From the NCBI GenBank assembly GCA_025060695.1, contig JANXBH010000002.1, positions 1-64,000 of the forward strand: 64,000 bases of DNA, read 5' to 3'. A model generated the notes under the pieces. That model was not told where the DNA came from. It worked only from the letters and a program-made list of their open reading frames with translations, and made no database searches. Position numbers and translations under genes: made by a program. Within the stretch, counting starts at the first letter, position 1; each line of letters starts with the position of its first letter. Positions 24,346-33,226 of the stretch are shown one piece after another. This DNA comes from Caldifarciminota bacterium (GTDB taxonomy: Bacteria; Hydrothermota; Hydrothermia; LBFQ01; DSFT01).

Positions 24346-26547
24346 ATGCTTGTTATTTTGATTGTAGAAACTAACACAAAAGCTGGTAAAATAAATAATT
24401 TGGAAGAGATAACTTCTAATTCTAACTACTATATACCTAAGATTGACCATGCTTACAAAGTTGCCCCATTCTTCGGCTGGACACCTGAAAAAGAAGAAAT
24501 AGCTAACTCCATAAGAAATGGAAAACTTAGGGTTGATGAAATATTCCTACTAAATAGAATATCAAGACTTGATAGTTTCTATAATGAGCTATGGAAAAAG
24601 GAAAAACATGCGGTATGCGAGAGATATTCCATAAAAGGACTGTCTTGTCCAGAGCAACATATTCACATGGAAAGGATATATCATTATTATAACAAATGGA
24701 AAAATCAAAATGACGCTTGGGCATATGCAGAAATGGTCACACTAATAGAAGATGGCGAAAGATTACTTAGTGCATATGTAGATTTAGAAAATTCAAAAAA
24801 GGTAAAGAACGTCCCACCTGCTACTACTGTAGAACCACACCCTGAAATACAAAACAAGAGCTTCCCAAAAGATAGTTTTCGCATACTTACAGATGGTGCA
24901 AACTGGAATACATTTGCAATTGCAAACTCAGTAGCAAATGAGTATAACCCTACTATCGTTCAAGTCGGTAGAGAAGATACACTGATTGCTGGACTGAGTG
25001 TAAGACCATGTAATAATTGGTGTTTAACGAATTTTACTGGAGAATGCATTTTAATTTCAAGGTCAGTAAATGCAGGTCAAACTTGGAATCCCTTACTTTG
25101 TATTGTCCCTCCTTCAAATAATCCATATAATGTTGGTGAGGTTGCAATAGGAGCTGACCCATATAGAAGACTATTCGTAGTTGCATATACAAGCGATTAC
25201 TATTATCCAGATTATGATATAGGACAGATAACATTTCGTGCTAATGGAACTGTAGTTTATAATACTTGGGTAGATATCTCAACAGTTTCTACTTTAACAC
25301 CATACGTAAATGCTGAGTTTAACTGGGGAAGAAGTGGATGTGAAGGACAGCCATTAAGTGGTTCTTGCACTTGTAGTGCCGATGATAACTGGTTCTATAT
25401 TGGTATGAATAAAGGAGGTGGTGTAAGGATATACAGATCCACTACTTGTGGTTCTTCTTGGTCTCAGATTTACGATGGACCTGCAAGAACAGGTTCAGCA
25501 TATGCGAATAATCAAATAATGCTTGAAACAACTAATGATCCAAGAAGCGGTTCTTCTGTTTGCGCTTCATCAAATGGAGGAGATAATACTATACAGGCGG
25601 TTTACGGTTGGAGAAACTCTACAACTGACCATAGAATTACACACTTGTATACTGATATTAATCAAGGTTGGGGAAATACGTGGACAGAAACAAATGTTTT
25701 AGCAAACTACAGTTATCCTATAAACCAACCATGGCTCGCTGTCGCAAGAAGATTAACTACGACTAATACTACTCATTTCCTTGTATTTGAAAGTCAATAT
25801 AGTAGTACTGATGGAGATATTAGATATATTAGAGCTTCAGGAATTCCACCTGGTACCTGGTCGGCTGTCCAAAATATAGATTACACAACTGTTGATAGTA
25901 GAACTCCTACGGTTCACACGGATGCAAGATGGCAGTTTTGTCCAGGTGCTGCATCCAATACCGCAAACTTCTTTCATGTGGCTTTTTATCATAGATGTCA
26001 AAGTATAGATAATTCATTGTGCAATGATGCAGGCTATAATAATACATTTAGAGTAGCAGTTTTAAGATATAACTGGGATTTAACTCAAAGGGGTCCTGAG
26101 GTTTGTGGAAATCTTGTTGCGGATACTATTGCCATTCCTCCTCCCCCAGCATATTCTAATGGAGGGCTTTGGCAAAATTGGTGGCAGATAAATGGAACTA
26201 CATTTAGAACAAGCTATGTTCAAAATGCACCTTGGTGGTTTGGCACTATGTGGGTTTATATCTATAGGCAAAGTCCTCTTGACTTGGATATGATGTGGAC
26301 AATACTAAGCCACAATTGCATTACCCCTGTAAGTAGTAATGAGTTAAAAGAAGGAAAAGATTTTCTAATTAGAGGTAAAAATATGGAAATATACATTAAA
26401 GGTGATTGGAAGTTTATAGTTTATGACGTTTCAGGAAAGAAGATTTTAGAGAGAACAGGTAAAGGAGAAAGCAAACTACATTTAAATTTACCAAAGGGCG
26501 TTTATATCTACAAACTAAATCAAAACTTAGGAAAATTTGTAATATAG
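24346..26547 (+). CDS. Secreted sialidase-like/BNR protein with type IX-like C-terminal sorting domain
   Basis: 733 residues. N-terminus MLVILIVETNTKAGK is short, hydrophobic and lacks early Lys/Arg. A charged helical region (~20-130) is followed by a ~500-residue beta-rich domain with Ser/Asn/Thr, Trp and many Cys residues and phrases like ISRSVNAGQTWNPL, YRSTTCGSSWSQIYDG and IDNSLCNDAGYNN, as in six-bladed sialidase/BNR propellers. The last ~75 residues (WKFIVYDVSGKKILERTG ... PKGVYIYKLNQNLGKFVI) match a T9SS type A sorting domain. TATACT at 24332-24337 lies 8 bases before the ATG; an AGGAGG/ATG pair at 24282/24294 in another frame is an alternative start (see findings). A terminator follows. 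Confidence 0.75.
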   Translation: MLVILIVETNTKAGKINNLEEITSNSNYYIPKIDHAYKVAPFFGWTPEKEEIANSIRNGKLRVDEIFLLNRISRLDSFYNELWKKEKHAVCERYSIKGLSCPEQHIHMERIYHYYNKWKNQNDAWAYAEMVTLIEDGERLLSAYVDLENSKKVKNVPPATTVEPHPEIQNKSFPKDSFRILTDGANWNTFAIANSVANEYNPTIVQVGREDTLIAGLSVRPCNNWCLTNFTGECILISRSVNAGQTWNPLLCIVPPSNNPYNVGEVAIGADPYRRLFVVAYTSDYYYPDYDIGQITFRANGTVVYNTWVDISTVSTLTPYVNAEFNWGRSGCEGQPLSGSCTCSADDNWFYIGMNKGGGVRIYRSTTCGSSWSQIYDGPARTGSAYANNQIMLETTNDPRSGSSVCASSNGGDNTIQAVYGWRNSTTDHRITHLYTDINQGWGNTWTETNVLANYSYPINQPWLAVARRLTTTNTTHFLVFESQYSSTDGDIRYIRASGIPPGTWSAVQNIDYTTVDSRTPTVHTDARWQFCPGAASNTANFFHVAFYHRCQSIDNSLCNDAGYNNTFRVAVLRYNWDLTQRGPEVCGNLVADTIAIPPPPAYSNGGLWQNWWQINGTTFRTSYVQNAPWWFGTMWVYIYRQSPLDLDMMWTILSHNCITPVSSNELKEGKDFLIRGKNMEIYIKGDWKFIVYDVSGKKILERTGKGESKLHLNLPKGVYIYKLNQNLGKFVI

Positions 26548-26565
26548 GGGGATACTCCCCCTTTT
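26546..26565 (+). terminator. Rho-independent terminator after sorted-protein gene
   Basis: Stem AGGGGGA/TCCCCCT, loop TAC, then TTTT. The same stem follows the sorted-protein gene at 61594. Confidence 0.85.
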
Positions 26566-26572
26566 AAGAGTT

Positions 26573-26578
26573 TAAAAT
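26573..26578 (+). promoter_or_regulatory. TAAAAT -10 element, exchanger/mraY operon
   Basis: GTTTAAAATTT; 10 bases to ATG 26589, directly after the terminator. Confidence 0.6.
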
Positions 26579-26588
26579 TTCAAAACTT

Positions 26589-27773
26589 ATGAATTTTCCA
26601 TTTTTCATACTTTTTATATTGGGGATTATACCTCCTATAGCTATAAAACTTTTTCATATTGAAGTAAATAACTACTTAATGACATTACTTTCCGGTATAT
26701 CCATAGTATCAGCAGGATTTATTCTATCTATAGCTTCAGAAGTTGCTCAGAAGGATGTTCCCAGAAGTTTTGCAACTGTATTTCTTGCTTTAATAGCTAT
26801 CTTACCTGAGTATGCGGTGGATATATACCTTGCATATCAAGGAGGAAAAGACCCACAATATGCACATTATGCACTTGCTAATATGACAGGTGCTAATAGA
26901 CTACTTGTTGGAGCATTCTGGCCAGTGGTTTTAATTGCATTCGTTCTTTCAAGACTAAGAACAGAAAAAACACTTAAAGTATACTTAGATATTCACCTTG
27001 AAAAAATATTCTTAATTATTGCAACTTTCTATGGTTTTTTTCTTTACTTAAAATCTTCAATTACTATAGCTGATGCTATAATTCTAATTCTTATATTCTT
27101 AGCATATGGATATTTAGCAGGAAGGCAGGTTCATATAGAACCTGATTTTGAAGACGGAGTTCAAAAAGTAATTGCAAACTTACCGAAATTTCAAAGAGTA
27201 TTTACTTACGTTTCAATGTTTATTTACGCAGGTATAGGTATACTATTTTCCGCAAAACCTTTTGCAGAAGGTCTTATTAAATTAGGAAAAGACTTAGGAA
27301 TAGATGAATTTTTCTTAATTCAGTGGGTTGCCCCTTTTGCAAGCGAAAGTCCTGAGCTTGTAATAGTATTAATTTTTGCACTAAGGGGTTTTGCCTCTTG
27401 GGCAATTGGCACACTAATATCATCAGAAGTAAACCAGCTTACACTATTAATAGCAGCAATACCGATAGCATTTTCATTTGGAGCAGGAAACATTTCAGTT
27501 TTCTCCTTAAACCACAATCAAGCAGTAGAGGTATTCCTTACATTAGCACTATCATTCTTTGCGGTAATGGTAGTTGTAAATAATAGCTTTAACTTCTTTG
27601 AAGCACTTTTAATATTATTTGCATTTCTCATTACATTCCCTCTTAAGAGTTTTCACTTTGAATTATCCATAGTATTTATCATTTTCGGACTATTTTATGC
27701 TATTTTAAATAGAAGCTGGATACATATATCTTATTCAATTATGGTGGTTTTTAGACAGCTTGCAGGAAAGTAA
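26589..27773 (+). CDS. Cation/Ca2+ exchanger (CaCA family) membrane protein
   Basis: 394 residues, about 11 transmembrane helices. Two inverted alpha repeats are recognisable: LALIAILPEYAVDIYLAY with ALANMTGANRLLVG (~66-107), and PFASESPELVIVLIFAL with GTLISSEVNQLTLL (~247-284). These carry the acidic and Asn/Ser residues that coordinate the ion in Na+/Ca2+ and H+/Ca2+ exchangers. The loop between halves is short (EPDFEDGVQKV). Transported ion is not deducible. It overlaps mraY by one base (TAATG). Confidence 0.82.
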   Translation: MNFPFFILFILGIIPPIAIKLFHIEVNNYLMTLLSGISIVSAGFILSIASEVAQKDVPRSFATVFLALIAILPEYAVDIYLAYQGGKDPQYAHYALANMTGANRLLVGAFWPVVLIAFVLSRLRTEKTLKVYLDIHLEKIFLIIATFYGFFLYLKSSITIADAIILILIFLAYGYLAGRQVHIEPDFEDGVQKVIANLPKFQRVFTYVSMFIYAGIGILFSAKPFAEGLIKLGKDLGIDEFFLIQWVAPFASESPELVIVLIFALRGFASWAIGTLISSEVNQLTLLIAAIPIAFSFGAGNISVFSLNHNQAVEVFLTLALSFFAVMVVVNNSFNFFEALLILFAFLITFPLKSFHFELSIVFIIFGLFYAILNRSWIHISYSIMVVFRQLAGK

Positions 27774-28870
27774 TGCTATATCATATATTAGTGCCATTTT
27801 CAGAGGATTTTATTTTATTTAACCTTTTTAAATATATTACTTTTAGAGCTTTTTTAGCAGGTATAGTATCATTTTTTATAGTTGTTTTTCTTATGCCGTA
27901 TTTTATTAGAAAATTTAAAAATCTTAGAGAGAGAATAAAGGAAGATGTACCTATTAGACATAAAAAAAAGGAGGGGACTCCTACTGCTGGTGGCATAGTA
28001 ATGTTAATTGGTATTATAGTTAGTTCGCTATTACTTGTTAGATATGACAATCCACTCGTATGGATATCACTATTTGTTATAACCTATATGGCAATTATGG
28101 GTTTTTACGATGATTATAAGAAGATGACTTCTAAGGGAAAAGTTGACGGACTAAAAAAACTTCCGAAGTTCATACTTCAATCTATACTTTCTATTATAAT
28201 ATTTATTTTCGTGATACTATATTATCCATCTGAAATTGCAACGAAAACTCAAATTTTGTTCTTTAAAAATATCATGATAGATTTTTCATTTTTTTATCCT
28301 GTTTTTATATTCTTTGTATTTGTAGGAACCACCAATGCACTAAATTTAACTGACGGGCTTGATGGACTCGCAGGTTCATCTTCAATTCCTCCACTTATTA
28401 CATTTTTAATAATTGCGTATATTACAAGCCATGCTATAATTTCTAAATACTTAAATATTTTACATATACCTGAAACAGGCGAGCTAACTATAATAATATC
28501 AAGTATCGTAGGTTCTTTACTTGGATTTTTATGGTATAATACTTATCCTGCGGAAATATTTATGGGTGATACAGGTTCTCAAATGTTAGGTGGGGCATTC
28601 GGTATTTTTGCCATTTTAACAAAACAAGAAATTTTGCTTGCAATTGCAGGAGGTCTATTTGTAATTGAAACCTTATCTGTAATTTTACAAGTTGGATATT
28701 TTAAATGGACTAAGAAAAAATATGGAGAAGGAAGGAGAATTTTTAAAAGATCTCCTTTACATCATCACTTTGAAGAATTAGGTTGGGAAGAGCCAAAAAT
28801 TGTTTCAAGGTTTTTAATAATTTCCACTATATTTAGCATTTTAGCACTTGCGACTTTAAAGATAAGGTGA
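27773..28870 (+). CDS. mraY: Phospho-N-acetylmuramoyl-pentapeptide-transferase
   Basis: 365 residues, ~10 transmembrane helices. Catalytic and binding motifs: TPTAGGIVMLIG (~66), MGFYDDYKK (~109), ALNLTDGLDGLAGSS (~191-205), FMGDTGSQMLGG (~261-272) and the cytoplasmic histidines in RSPLHHHFEELGW (~326-338). It makes lipid I for peptidoglycan. It stands outside a mur cluster, coupled to an exchanger gene. Both features are unusual but not unique. Confidence 0.95.
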   Translation: MLYHILVPFSEDFILFNLFKYITFRAFLAGIVSFFIVVFLMPYFIRKFKNLRERIKEDVPIRHKKKEGTPTAGGIVMLIGIIVSSLLLVRYDNPLVWISLFVITYMAIMGFYDDYKKMTSKGKVDGLKKLPKFILQSILSIIIFIFVILYYPSEIATKTQILFFKNIMIDFSFFYPVFIFFVFVGTTNALNLTDGLDGLAGSSSIPPLITFLIIAYITSHAIISKYLNILHIPETGELTIIISSIVGSLLGFLWYNTYPAEIFMGDTGSQMLGGAFGIFAILTKQEILLAIAGGLFVIETLSVILQVGYFKWTKKKYGEGRRIFKRSPLHHHFEELGWEEPKIVSRFLIISTIFSILALATLKIR

Positions 28871-29223
28871 AATTTATATACTTTATATCAATTTCTGCTA
28901 TTTTCAAAATTGTAGTTTTTACAGGACTTAAACCTCTGATTTTAGAGACTCGTTTCAGATAAATACTATGGAAAGTTCTGTTTTTGCTTGAAAGGTTTGA
29001 AGTACTTTCGTGAGCTTGTAGATGAAAAAAGGAAAAAAGATATCTAATGCACTACAATAAACCCAAATTTTCCACCATTATTCTATATTTTCAAGAATTC
29101 TTAGTCTATTTTTAAAAGACATTGATATTTCAATGCTTCATGTATTTTTTCAATGAGTTTGAAGAACCATAGCTCTATATAAATCATGAGATGAAAACTT
29201 CTGTATTGAATAATTTTACCAGT
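28871..29223. other. 353-base gene-free stretch between mraY and prs
   Basis: Stops occur in all frames. One frame on the plus strand reads GLKYFRELVDEKRKKDI around 28990-29045 before a stop, so a decayed coding sequence is possible, but I cannot name it. No hairpin terminator, promoter element or repeat is evident. Confidence 0.4.
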
Positions 29224-30171
29224 TTAAATAAAGAGACTGCTAACTGACTCAGAACTGTATATTCTTAATATTGCTTCTGAAATAAGTGGAGCTATACTTA
29301 TTTTTCTGGCATTTCTTGGTATTCTATCTTCATTTCCTTCAATAGTATTAGTAATAACTATTTCCTTTATTGGTGAATTTTCCAATATTTCCTTCGCATT
29401 TGATGAAAATATACCATGAGTTGCAAATACGATAACTTCCTTTGCACCTCTATCAGATAAAGCTTTTGATGCTATAGAAATAGTCCTGCCTGTATCTATT
29501 ATATCATCTACTACTATAGCAATTTTATTATATACATCTCCTATTACGTTCATAATTTCAGCTTGATTTGGAAAAGGTCTCCTTTTATCTATTAGTGCAA
29601 TTGGTAAATCACCAAGTTTGTTAGCAAATAATCTTGCTCTTCTTGCTCCTCCTGCATCAGGTGAAACAATCACGAAGCTATCTGCATCTATATATGAATA
29701 TTGCTTTAATAAATAATCTTTAAATACAGGTATGGCATACAAATTATCAACGGGAATATTAAAAAATCCCTGTATCTGCTCAGCATGTAAATCAATAGTT
29801 AATACTCTACCTGCTCCTGCTATTTGAATTAAATCACTAACAAGTCTTGCACTAATTGGAACCCTCGGCGTATCCTTCCTATCTTGTCTTGAATATCCAA
29901 AATATGGTATTACCGCAGTAATTCTATTTGCAGATGCTCTCTTTACTGCATCAAGTATAAGTAATAATTCCATTAGATTATCAGACGGGGGATTAGTAGA
30001 CTGGACTACAAATACATCATAACCTCTAATGCTCTCAAGTATTTTTACCATTATCTCTCCATCTGAAAACCTATCTACAATGGAGGGTGTAGATGTTATT
30101 TTTAAATAATCACATATTTCTTTTAGCAATTGTTTTGATGCATTTCCTGATATAATTTTGAGATTTTCCAA
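29224..30171 (-). CDS. prs: Ribose-phosphate pyrophosphokinase
   Basis: 315 residues from TTG 30171. Start LKIISGNASKQL; DRFSDGEI (~36); PYFGYSRQDRKDTPRVPISA (~91-110); metal/His site TIDLHAEQIQGFF (~126-138); PRPP loop IVVDDIIDTGRTI (~217-229). It makes PRPP for nucleotides, His and Trp. It starts 9 bases after the 3' end of tRNA-Ala with no separate TAAAAT, so it is probably transcribed with the tRNA and released by tRNA 3' cleavage. Confidence 0.95.
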   Translation of the reverse strand: MENLKIISGNASKQLLKEICDYLKITSTPSIVDRFSDGEIMVKILESIRGYDVFVVQSTNPPSDNLMELLLILDAVKRASANRITAVIPYFGYSRQDRKDTPRVPISARLVSDLIQIAGAGRVLTIDLHAEQIQGFFNIPVDNLYAIPVFKDYLLKQYSYIDADSFVIVSPDAGGARRARLFANKLGDLPIALIDKRRPFPNQAEIMNVIGDVYNKIAIVVDDIIDTGRTISIASKALSDRGAKEVIVFATHGIFSSNAKEILENSPIKEIVITNTIEGNEDRIPRNARKISIAPLISEAILRIYSSESVSSLFI

Positions 30172-30180
30172 TTTTTAATA

Positions 30181-30253
30181 TGGAGCCGACCGGATTCGAA
30201 CCGGCGACCTCTTGGGTGCAAACCAAGCGCTCTCCCAACTGAGCTACGGCCCC
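30181..30253 (-). tRNA. tRNA-Ala (UGC)
   Basis: Acceptor GGGGCCG/CGGCTCC with discriminator A, including the G3:U70 alanine identity pair; anticodon stem CTTGG/CCAAG with loop TTTGCAC (anticodon TGC); T arm GCCGG TTCGAAT CCGGT. 73 bases, CCA not encoded. Confidence 0.97.
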
Positions 30254-30268
30254 AAAAATTAGTTTAAA

Positions 30269-30274
30269 ATTTTA
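30269..30274 (-). promoter_or_regulatory. TAAAAT -10 element of tRNA-Ala
   Basis: Minus-strand ACTTTAAAATTTTAAAC; the core ends 15 bases before the tRNA 5' end. Confidence 0.65.
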
Positions 30275-30283
30275 AAGTATATC

Positions 30284-31690
30284 CTATACATCGTAATAAA
30301 GGTAATAATCTAATGGAGTAATTCTTAATCTATACTCCTCTACTTCATTTTCGTATTTATATCTAATGAACTTTTCAATTAGCTGATTAGTGAATGCTCC
30401 TGACTTTGTAAGTAGTTCCCTATTTTTACTAAGATTTTCAAGGGCTTCTTCAAGTGATTTACATAGCTGTGGTATTTTCTCTCTTTCCTCTTCTGATAGT
30501 GCATATATATTTTTGTCTATAGGTTCAGGAGGCTTTAGGTTATTTATTATTCCATCAAGACCTGCAATAAGTATTGAAGAAAATGCTAAATAAGGATTTG
30601 AAGATGGATCAGGAAATCTTACTTCTACCCTTTTTGACTTTGGGTTATCTGAATAAACTGGTACTCTAATAGAAGCACTTCTATTTCTTTGTGAATATGC
30701 AAGATATATTGGAGCTTCATAACCTGGCACAAGCCTCTTAAATGAGTTCATAGTAGGATTAGTAAATGCTAATATAGTATTTGCATTATTTAGTATTCCT
30801 GCTATAAAACCTAAAGCTAATGTTGAAAGATTTGTATATTCATCTCCATAAAACAAATTTTCTCCATTTTTCCAAAGAGAAATATGCACATGCATACCTG
30901 AACCATTATCTTCGTATATCGGCTTTGGCATAAATGTTACAGTCTTATTGTATTTTCTGGCAACATTCCTAAGAACATATTTATACCACATTACATTATC
31001 CGCCATAGTAAGTAAATCACTATACTTAATATCTATCTCACCCTGACCTCCTGTTGCAACTTCATGATGAAAAGCCTCCACCTCAATACCTAAACTTTCC
31101 AAAATTAAGCTCGCTTCCGCTCTAATCTGATGTAATGTATCACTTGGAGGAACAGGTAAATATCCCTCTTTATGTCTTATAGTATAACCAAGTGCTTCTT
31201 CTTTTCCTGTATTCCATCTTGCTTCAACAGAGTCAATTTCATAAAAGCTTTTGTTCGTATTCACTTCAAATATAGCCTTATCGAATATAAAAAACTCAAT
31301 TTCAGGTCCTATATATACAGTATCGGCAATATCGGTCTTTTTTAAATATTCTATAGTTTTTTTTGAAACTGCTCTTGGGTCAAGTTCATATGGGGTTCTC
31401 CTTACAGGGTCATATACATCACAGAGAAGAACAAGAGTTTTAGGTTGCATAAATGGATCAACTTTTGCACTTTTTGGATCAGGTATAAGAAGCATATCTG
31501 ACTCGTATATTTCCTGCCACATCCTTATAGAAGAGCCGTCAAATCCTATACCTTCTACGAAGTCCCTTTCACTAAATGACTTTGAAGGGACAGATATATG
31601 ATGCCACCTTCCAAGTATATCTACAAACCTTAAATCAACAACTTTTATATCTTCTTTTTTTATAAAATCTAAAATATCTTTTACTTCCAT
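30284..31690 (-). CDS. glnA: Glutamine synthetase, type I
   Basis: 468 residues. Beta-grasp N-domain with VDLRFVDILGRWHHISVP and FVEGIGFDGSSIRMW (~43-57). Catalytic domain with GPEIEFFIFD (~128), VATGGQGEIDIKYSDLL (~213-229), MPKPIYEDNGSGMHVHIS (~256-273), a core ending in NRSASIRVPV and KRVEVRFPDPSSNPYLAFS. The adenylylation loop DKNIYALSEEEREKIP (~392) keeps the Tyr, so GlnE-type control is possible. It assimilates ammonia. AGGAGG lies 8 bases upstream of ATG; the leader contains palindromes (next entry). Confidence 0.95.
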   Translation of the reverse strand: MEVKDILDFIKKEDIKVVDLRFVDILGRWHHISVPSKSFSERDFVEGIGFDGSSIRMWQEIYESDMLLIPDPKSAKVDPFMQPKTLVLLCDVYDPVRRTPYELDPRAVSKKTIEYLKKTDIADTVYIGPEIEFFIFDKAIFEVNTNKSFYEIDSVEARWNTGKEEALGYTIRHKEGYLPVPPSDTLHQIRAEASLILESLGIEVEAFHHEVATGGQGEIDIKYSDLLTMADNVMWYKYVLRNVARKYNKTVTFMPKPIYEDNGSGMHVHISLWKNGENLFYGDEYTNLSTLALGFIAGILNNANTILAFTNPTMNSFKRLVPGYEAPIYLAYSQRNRSASIRVPVYSDNPKSKRVEVRFPDPSSNPYLAFSSILIAGLDGIINNLKPPEPIDKNIYALSEEEREKIPQLCKSLEEALENLSKNRELLTKSGAFTNQLIEKFIRYKYENEVEEYRLRITPLDYYLYYDV

Positions 31691-31704
31691 ATTATAAACC
31701 TCCT

Positions 31705-31766
31705 TTTTGAGAAATTTCTAATATTTAGAACAACTTTGTTCTCTTGACTACCACGACTTTGTGGTA
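31705..31766 (-). promoter_or_regulatory. glnA leader with palindromes, downstream of tRNA-Ile
   Basis: Three inverted repeats lie between tRNA-Ile and glnA: AGAAATTTCT (31710-31719, perfect), AGAACA-N4-TGTTCT (31727-31742) and TACCAC-N6-GTGGTA (31749-31766). No separate TAAAAT is visible. They could be a tRNA trailer terminator plus an operator or attenuator for glnA. Confidence 0.4.
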
Positions 31767-31768
31767 AA

Positions 31769-31840
31769 TGGGCGGTGGAGGGATCGAACCTCCGACCTTT
31801 CGGTTATCAGCCGAACGCTCTACCACTGAGCTAACCGCCC
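31769..31840 (-). tRNA. tRNA-Ile (GAU)
   Basis: Acceptor GGGCGGT/ACCGCCC with discriminator A; D arm GCTC..GAGC; anticodon stem TTCGG/CCGAA with loop CTGATAA (anticodon GAT); T arm GGAGG TTCGATC CCTCC. 72 bases, CCA not encoded. Confidence 0.97.
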
Positions 31841-31852
31841 AAAAAGTTCAAA

Positions 31853-31858
31853 ATTTTA
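31853..31858 (-). promoter_or_regulatory. TAAAAT -10 element of tRNA-Ile
   Basis: Minus-strand ACTTTAAAATTTTGAAC; the core ends 12 bases before the tRNA 5' end. Confidence 0.65.
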
Positions 31859-31899
31859 AAGTATAAACTGAAAATCACTTGCAAAAAATTAGACCTAAA

Positions 31900-31926
31900 A
31901 ATTTCTTACTCTTTTAGTAAGAAATT
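31900..31926 (+). promoter_or_regulatory. 10-bp inverted repeat in leader, abutting the ribosome binding site
   Basis: AATTTCTTAC (31900-31909), 7-base loop, GTAAGAAATT (31917-31926), followed at once by AAAGGAGG (31927-31934) and ATG 31942. It may be an mRNA hairpin controlling access to the RBS or an operator for a dimeric regulator such as a Fur/DtxR protein. Confidence 0.5.
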
Positions 31927-31941
31927 AAAGGAGGTAAAAAC

Positions 31942-32739
31942 ATGAAAAAACTTATAGCGATAACTTCTATAATTTTAGTATCTAAGCTATATGCACATGA
32001 AAGGTTATTCACATATTCTTACGATACAGACTATCTTCCTCAAGGTCTCTTTGAAGTTGAGCAATGGGTTACATTAAAATCAGGAAAAGAAAAAGGTATA
32101 TATAACCTTTGGGATATGAGAACTGAATTTGAGTATGCTATAACTCCAAAAACACACGTTGCTCTATATTTAAATTACTCATCGCTTTTTTATCAATACT
32201 ATGAAGACGGTCAGGTTATAACTCATCAAAGCTCAAAATTCAAAGGAGTGGACGTAGCAATTGTTCATAGATTATCTAATCCAAGACAGATATTAGGTTT
32301 CGGTTTATATGGAGAGTTAAAGTATAGAATGTATGAATATGAGTTTGAAGAAAAACTACTACTTAGTAAATACCTGCTTTCAGAGAAAGTCTTAACAACT
32401 CTTAATATTATATTTGAACAGAAACTTGAAAATGAATATAATGAAAATGGTAAGCTCGACTTAGAAAAAGAAGCAATACTTATGATACCAATAGGTATAG
32501 CTTATAAATTTTCTAACTTTGCATTGGGTATAGAAGCATGGACGCACAGCGAATGGAAAGATAAACTGCTTCCTTCTTCATTTAACCAAGCTGAACATAA
32601 TGCATTTTTCTTAGGACCTGTATTTCACTATTCCAATCCTAAGTTTTGGATAACTCTTACATTTACTCCTCAAATTACAAATGTTCTTGATGAGCATGAA
32701 AAACTTGAAGCAAGAATGATATTTAGTATTATATTTTAG
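31942..32739 (+). CDS. Outer membrane beta-barrel protein of an OMP/FMN-binding operon
   Basis: 265 residues. Signal peptide MKKLIAITSIILVSKLYA precedes HERLFTYSYDTDYLPQGLFEVEQW; the rest alternates polar and aromatic residues (THVALYLNYSSLFYQYYED, ILGFGLYGELKYRMYEYEF) and ends with EARMIFSIIF, an outer-membrane C-terminus. The HERLFTYxYxTDxLPKGxxExE start is seen in uncharacterised barrel proteins encoded with FMN-binding proteins. The following gene starts 1 base after its stop, which supports co-transcription. Confidence 0.75.
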   Translation: MKKLIAITSIILVSKLYAHERLFTYSYDTDYLPQGLFEVEQWVTLKSGKEKGIYNLWDMRTEFEYAITPKTHVALYLNYSSLFYQYYEDGQVITHQSSKFKGVDVAIVHRLSNPRQILGFGLYGELKYRMYEYEFEEKLLLSKYLLSEKVLTTLNIIFEQKLENEYNENGKLDLEKEAILMIPIGIAYKFSNFALGIEAWTHSEWKDKLLPSSFNQAEHNAFFLGPVFHYSNPKFWITLTFTPQITNVLDEHEKLEARMIFSIIF

Positions 32740-32740
32740 G

Positions 32741-33226
32741 ATGCTATTTTTCCTTTTAGCTCAAGTATTTTTAAAAAAAGAAGAAGCGATAAAGCTTGCA
32801 TTTAAAGAATGTAAAATAGATAGCTTTATACTTACTTTAGATAAAAATATAAAGCAAGAATTAAAAAATAGAAAAATGCCCTTACCATTGAGAGATACCT
32901 TAATTTTCTACTTTGGCTGTGATAAAGTTGCACTTATTGATGATATTATAGGAAAACATCTTCCAATTACATACATGGTTACTTTAAAGAAAAATGGAAA
33001 AGTTGATTTTGTAGAAATCTTAGTTTATAGAGAAAGTTATGGTGGAGAGATTAAAAATAAGAATTTTCTTATACAATTTGAGGATAAATCAATAAATGAT
33101 AGCTTAAGACCGAAGAAGGAAATAAAAAATATAGCAGGTGCTACTATATCTGTAAATTCCATAACTTACGCAATTAAGAGAACATTGTTTTTATATGAAA
33201 ACTATGTTAAATATAAAATTAAGTGA
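32741..33226 (+). CDS. FMN-binding domain protein (NqrC/RnfG-like), exported
   Basis: 161 residues. A very short hydrophobic N-terminus MLFFLLAQVF is followed by KKEEAIKLAFKE. The domain contains YMVTLKKNGKVDFVEILVYRE and the flavinylation motif IAGATISVNSITYAI (~131-145), where the Thr of GAT[IL]S would carry FMN by a phosphoester bond. Such proteins move electrons across or outside the inner membrane. No ApbE flavin transferase is in the window. The 3' end overlaps the membrane-protein gene by 32 bases. Confidence 0.75.
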   Translation: MLFFLLAQVFLKKEEAIKLAFKECKIDSFILTLDKNIKQELKNRKMPLPLRDTLIFYFGCDKVALIDDIIGKHLPITYMVTLKKNGKVDFVEILVYRESYGGEIKNKNFLIQFEDKSINDSLRPKKEIKNIAGATISVNSITYAIKRTLFLYENYVKYKIK

